A stretch of DNA of 64,000 nt from Paramecium octaurelia (lineage: Eukaryota; Ciliophora; Oligohymenophorea; Peniculida; Parameciidae). The stretch spans positions 252,183-316,182 of the forward strand of contig CAJJDP010000102.1 of assembly GCA_905182995.1 (NCBI GenBank), read 5' to 3'. Below, one piece after another: positions 60,673 through 64,000 of the stretch (position 1 is the first letter of the stretch; each line of letters begins with the position of its first letter). A program made the position numbers and the translations under genes. A model generated the notes under the pieces. The model saw only the letters and a list, made by a program, of their open reading frames with translations, did not search any database and was not told the DNA's origin.

Positions 60673-63600
60673 ATTAATATATTTTGAAAACTCTCCTAAA
60701 TTGAGAAATGAGTAACAGTACATAACAATATCTGAATTTCAAATCCTTCTAATGTTCACCTAACTAGGAGTTTCAACAAAAGAGGGGCTTAGGATACATT
60801 TAATGCAAAAAGGAAGCTACATCAGGTTAAGAAATAAAATAACATATAAATTTTTTGCCAAAAACTCTCTCAACCACTTTATCAAGCATTCTTATAAAAT
60901 TGAAAGCCAATTTTATGCATCGCAACTACTGAGTATATAAGAGCTTATTGAATGACTGTTAATGAAAGGATGCTGCCTAAATTGACATGAATTGCGAAGC
61001 TAGATAAATTCATGTTTTTATTAGCTAAGATTTTTCCTGATTTTCAGATTGTGCAGTTGAATTCAAAAATGCTGATGTACCTTAGGATAGATATGTTAAA
61101 TTTGTGGATTACTCATCTAATCTTAGCAATTCTAGACGGATATTTTCGTAGAGGCCTGGCCATTAGAACAGTTGCCATAGATTTAAGAAAGAAATATAGT
61201 ACAATTATCTCAAAAATTCTTTTTGATGATTCATTTATCATCAGTAAATTAAGCTTGCCCTGCTAATTAGGTGATCCACTTTTGTAGTCTCTATTATGAA
61301 TATCTTTAATATATAATTTAATTTTAGAAGCAAAGATTAAGCTGAAATATTGCAATTCATTTATTAAAGTTCATACAGACTTGAGTCTTATCAATGCATA
61401 ATTAGCAATCATAATTTATGATCACTATTTTAGTGTTTTTCAAAAAATTAGCTAGTAACACAATTTAATAACTATGAGAATGAAGAATTTAAAAATTATA
61501 TTTTCTTGAAGGGAGGTCCTTAAATCTCTCTTCTTCTTTGATCAAATATATTTTAGTATTACTTTTATGAAAATAAGATATAATCAATCTTAGGATTTTA
61601 AGTTATTCAAAATATTTTTGTGCTGCTTTTAAGGTAAACAGTACCAAGATTGTGATATACTAAATTGAATAGGTATTTTCAATTCTAGATTAAAAGGAAA
61701 CACAGTTCAAATTTTACGTATATCGTTAAGGTATTTCTTTGTGTCAAAAAGGATAATTAAACCAAAATACCAACCTCTTTATATTCTTAGCTCATATGAA
61801 ATCAAATTTGACATCAATTCAAGTAAAATTGTACATAAGAATATATTGTTTATGAATTCATAAGACAAAATTTAAGAATTTGCAGTGATTAAAAATATTT
61901 AAAAATAGTCTGTGTTTGTTTTTGAATTTCCAGAAAAACACCTTTTTAATAGTTTTGACTTTTTAATTAATAGATGAAAATCAAATTCTTATTGATCACT
62001 CATTATTTGGTTTAAGCTTCTCTTAATTAAACAGCAATTCATCTGAAAAATGCTAATTGTTTTATCAATTTTTTCATTTGAGTTTTAAAAAAATGGGATT
62101 TTTGTTTTATTTATTAAACAAATGGTGTCTTCTAACAGTTATGTCCTAACATAAGATTTCAGCTCATAAGTTCTGTCGGCAGTATCATTTTGTGCAATCC
62201 AAATGGACCTCTGGTAAACCAAATGATCGCACTTAAAATTGCATCTTATAGAGATCCTCTTGGTTTGTAGTATTCACCTTTAGGATCATAAATAAGTTAC
62301 CCTTTATAAGTATATTTGGTCTAAACAAGAGTTTTCCAAAGAATTCCTGGTTAAAAGTTAAATGAGCAAAGGCTTAGAGCAATTTCGTGTAATAATTAAA
62401 AGAAATTAATTTTAAAATATCAACAATCATATTTGATATTTTCTTTTAAAGATGGAATTTCTTAATCGGTATTGCATTGTAGCAGCTTAAAGCTTCATTT
62501 CCTAAAGTAAGAAAGAAATTTTGATGATCTTTATATTTTATTAAGGTTATAATTATGGAATTTGATAATTTTATAGAGAGCAAGAATTATCCTATCCTAT
62601 TCTTAATCAAAACATAGCTTTCTCTTCTCAAAAGATTCCTTATATTATAAAATAGAAATTTTTATTCGAAATCAGATTAATAAAGTAGTAGTAGATTATC
62701 TTTAGGAATATATTTGAATGCTTATAGAAAAGCTATTAAGTTAAATCCAAAGTTTGCGATCCTACAAAATGTAATTCCATTTCTCAAAATCTAATCAGAT
62801 AAATTCTTACTATAGAATTTATTCATTAAGCTGTTTAAAAGTTAAAACAATGTATCACTCTCTGCTTCCTAAAATGCTAATGAGTATTATAGAATGTGTT
62901 TTAAATAATTTCATAATTACAAATAAATCCGATTAAATTCTCGAATTATGTTGTTAATATAGAATGAATATCTTATTTTTCATAAACATCAACTTATTTC
63001 TCAATTTGGAAAATATTTATAGCATTCATTTAAATTAAGAATTTGTCTTTTCCAGTTGTGTAAAATCTTTAAATATCTTTTGATAATCAATTCATTCTAG
63101 TTAGTCGATACATGAATATCTTGATTTGAACTTACTAAATTTTTGAAAAAAGTAACAACCACAAGCACTCAATCACTTATTATGATAATCAGGTAGTTCT
63201 GGAATTTATTTTTTTTTATTCCAAATTTATTAAATATTCTCCCCATACACTTTTATAATGTAGTTATTTCTATTTCTTAATTAAGCGTATTTTTACTTCT
63301 AAAATCAATATTTCTTCAAGATTTATAATCTTATAAATACCGTATTAATTTGTTTTATTCATCTTACAATCAAAATTGATAGCGGATGCACTTTTAAAAT
63401 TTTTATTATCATAGATATCTTTCATTATTAAGAACCTTAAATGACCGTAGATTTTCTACTATTTTATTTTATATGAAAAAGACATTTTAATAAAATGAGA
63501 CTTAAAATTGCATTATCATAATCAAATAAATCAGGCAAGATAATTAAAAAAAAGAAGAAATGACAAAAAAAAATGATAATTGATTAAAGAAATTCTTGAT

Positions 63601-63680
63601 AATTAATTTTCAATTTAAAATTGTTTTTTATTAGGGTTGCAAAACATAACATCTAGATTATGTAAATAGCTATTTTAAAT
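60673..63680. other. AT-rich region with scattered coding-like scraps
   Basis: About 3 kb. Plus-strand 61012-61266 is open for 84 codons (unknown). Minus-strand about 62165-62400 is open with text such as YDPKGEYYKPRGSLQDAI. Plus-strand 62715-62770 reads AYRKAIKLNPKFA, like one TPR repeat. These are probably fragments of decayed genes; none can be bounded. Confidence 0.35.
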
Positions 63681-63684
63681 CAAT

Positions 63685-64000
63685 ACCTTAATGAGTTATA
63701 AATTCTCCTTTAAAGATTAAAGCTCCATATGCTTAAAACACAGGATATTGATTAATAAGGAGAGTTGTAATGATTGAGCTGACTAAATAAAATGAAAATA
63801 ATACCACCTTCTTAATAAAAAATGTTTGGAAAAACTAGTTCTTCAAATTTAGTAACAATATCTTTTTAAATTTAATTTAAGTGTGAAATTTGTCGCTCCT
63901 TTTTAACATCCCATAATCGTACAGATTTATCTTGGCTTCCAGAAGCTAATTAAGTACCATCAGGAGAAAAGTCTACTGATAGTACGCAATCATTATGACC
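63685..64000 (-). CDS. C-terminal end of a WD40-repeat protein (partial)
   Basis: The minus strand enters the window in frame with a canonical WD40 repeat: [34 protein letters not shown], including the GH, SPDG and WD signatures. TAA codes for one of its Gln. About 65 further residues without WD signature follow to a TGA. A second, degenerate repeat may be hidden there (VLSIWSFNLQ). WD40 propellers are protein interaction platforms; the function of this one depends on the missing N-terminal part. The frame after the repeat may include an unremoved intron. Confidence 0.75.

Noticed and set aside
1-64000. TGA used as Trp throughout, as in some other ciliates
   Set aside because: H4, L26, NTMT1, ligase, RBR and others end precisely at TGA where their families end. 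TGA is the stop here; the TGA at Trp-like sites are local.
1-64000. CRISPR arrays, operons with ribosome binding sites, bacterial promoters
   Set aside because: None seen; the code, mini-introns and gene families are those of a ciliate.

Overview
This window looks like a macronuclear scaffold of a Paramecium-type ciliate. TAA and TAG are read as glutamine and TGA is the only stop. The histone H4 gene shows this directly: it needs TAA = Gln in its KRQGR motif and ends in GFGA-TGA. The DNA is AT-rich and genes are closely packed. Reading frames are repaired by removing very short introns of about 22-33 nt, mostly GTA...TAG. All coordinates assume this code. Predicted spliced lengths came out divisible by three for almost every gene, which is a useful internal check.

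Layout, left part (1-42.1 kb), gene-dense with no long operon-like runs: a decayed DDX18/Has1-type helicase (1-1019); a three-repeat Myb gene (1038-2878, minus); an NTMT1-type N-terminal methyltransferase (3192-3930, minus); an otherwise intact gene broken by one TGA (3992-4530) that overlaps the 3' end of a multi-pass membrane protein gene (4510-5639, minus); ATP-dependent DNA ligase (5959-7689); a PTB-like RRM gene with a one-base frameshift (7838-9940); histone H4 (10015-10323); a multi-pass membrane protein (10438-11895); ribosomal protein L26 (11974-12457); a 2.3-thousand-residue P4-ATPase/guanylyl cyclase fusion (12526-19459, minus); a bacterial-type ROK sugar kinase (19557-20447); a kinase-like protein that looks catalytically dead (20547-21819, minus); a second three-repeat Myb (22265-23562, minus); an RBR ubiquitin ligase (23724-24538); a small unknown gene (24859-25494, minus); an ARMC9-like LisH/armadillo protein (25761-27267, minus); a decayed gene (about 27.6-28.8 kb); a PHD-DDT-WSD-PHD chromatin protein (28953-31819); a minimal Mei2-type RRM protein (31851-32582); a kinase remnant; and a single-exon 2,740-residue coiled-coil protein (33506-41728, minus).

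Right part (42.1-64 kb) is different in character. It is very AT-rich and poor in clear genes. It holds two single-N gaps, each flanked by a direct repeat of the sequence next to it, retrotransposon fragments, a secreted cysteine-rich gene present twice, a MORN-like repeat gene, a local GC-rich island, unrecognised open stretches and, at the edge, the C-terminal end of a WD40 protein. This half may be germline-like or subtelomeric DNA, or a poorly assembled junction.

The strongest observations are the cyclase fusion with complementary loss of active-site residues in its two cyclase halves; the pair of near-identical 1,474-bp copies whose one difference that I noticed switches a TGG (Trp) codon to the stop TGA inside the cysteine-rich gene; several further genes with TGA at Trp-like positions; and the single-base frameshift in a T7 run that splits the PTB-like protein. 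Functionally the genes are mixed (chromatin and transcription, RNA binding, signalling, DNA ligation, cilia); I see no co-regulated pathway.
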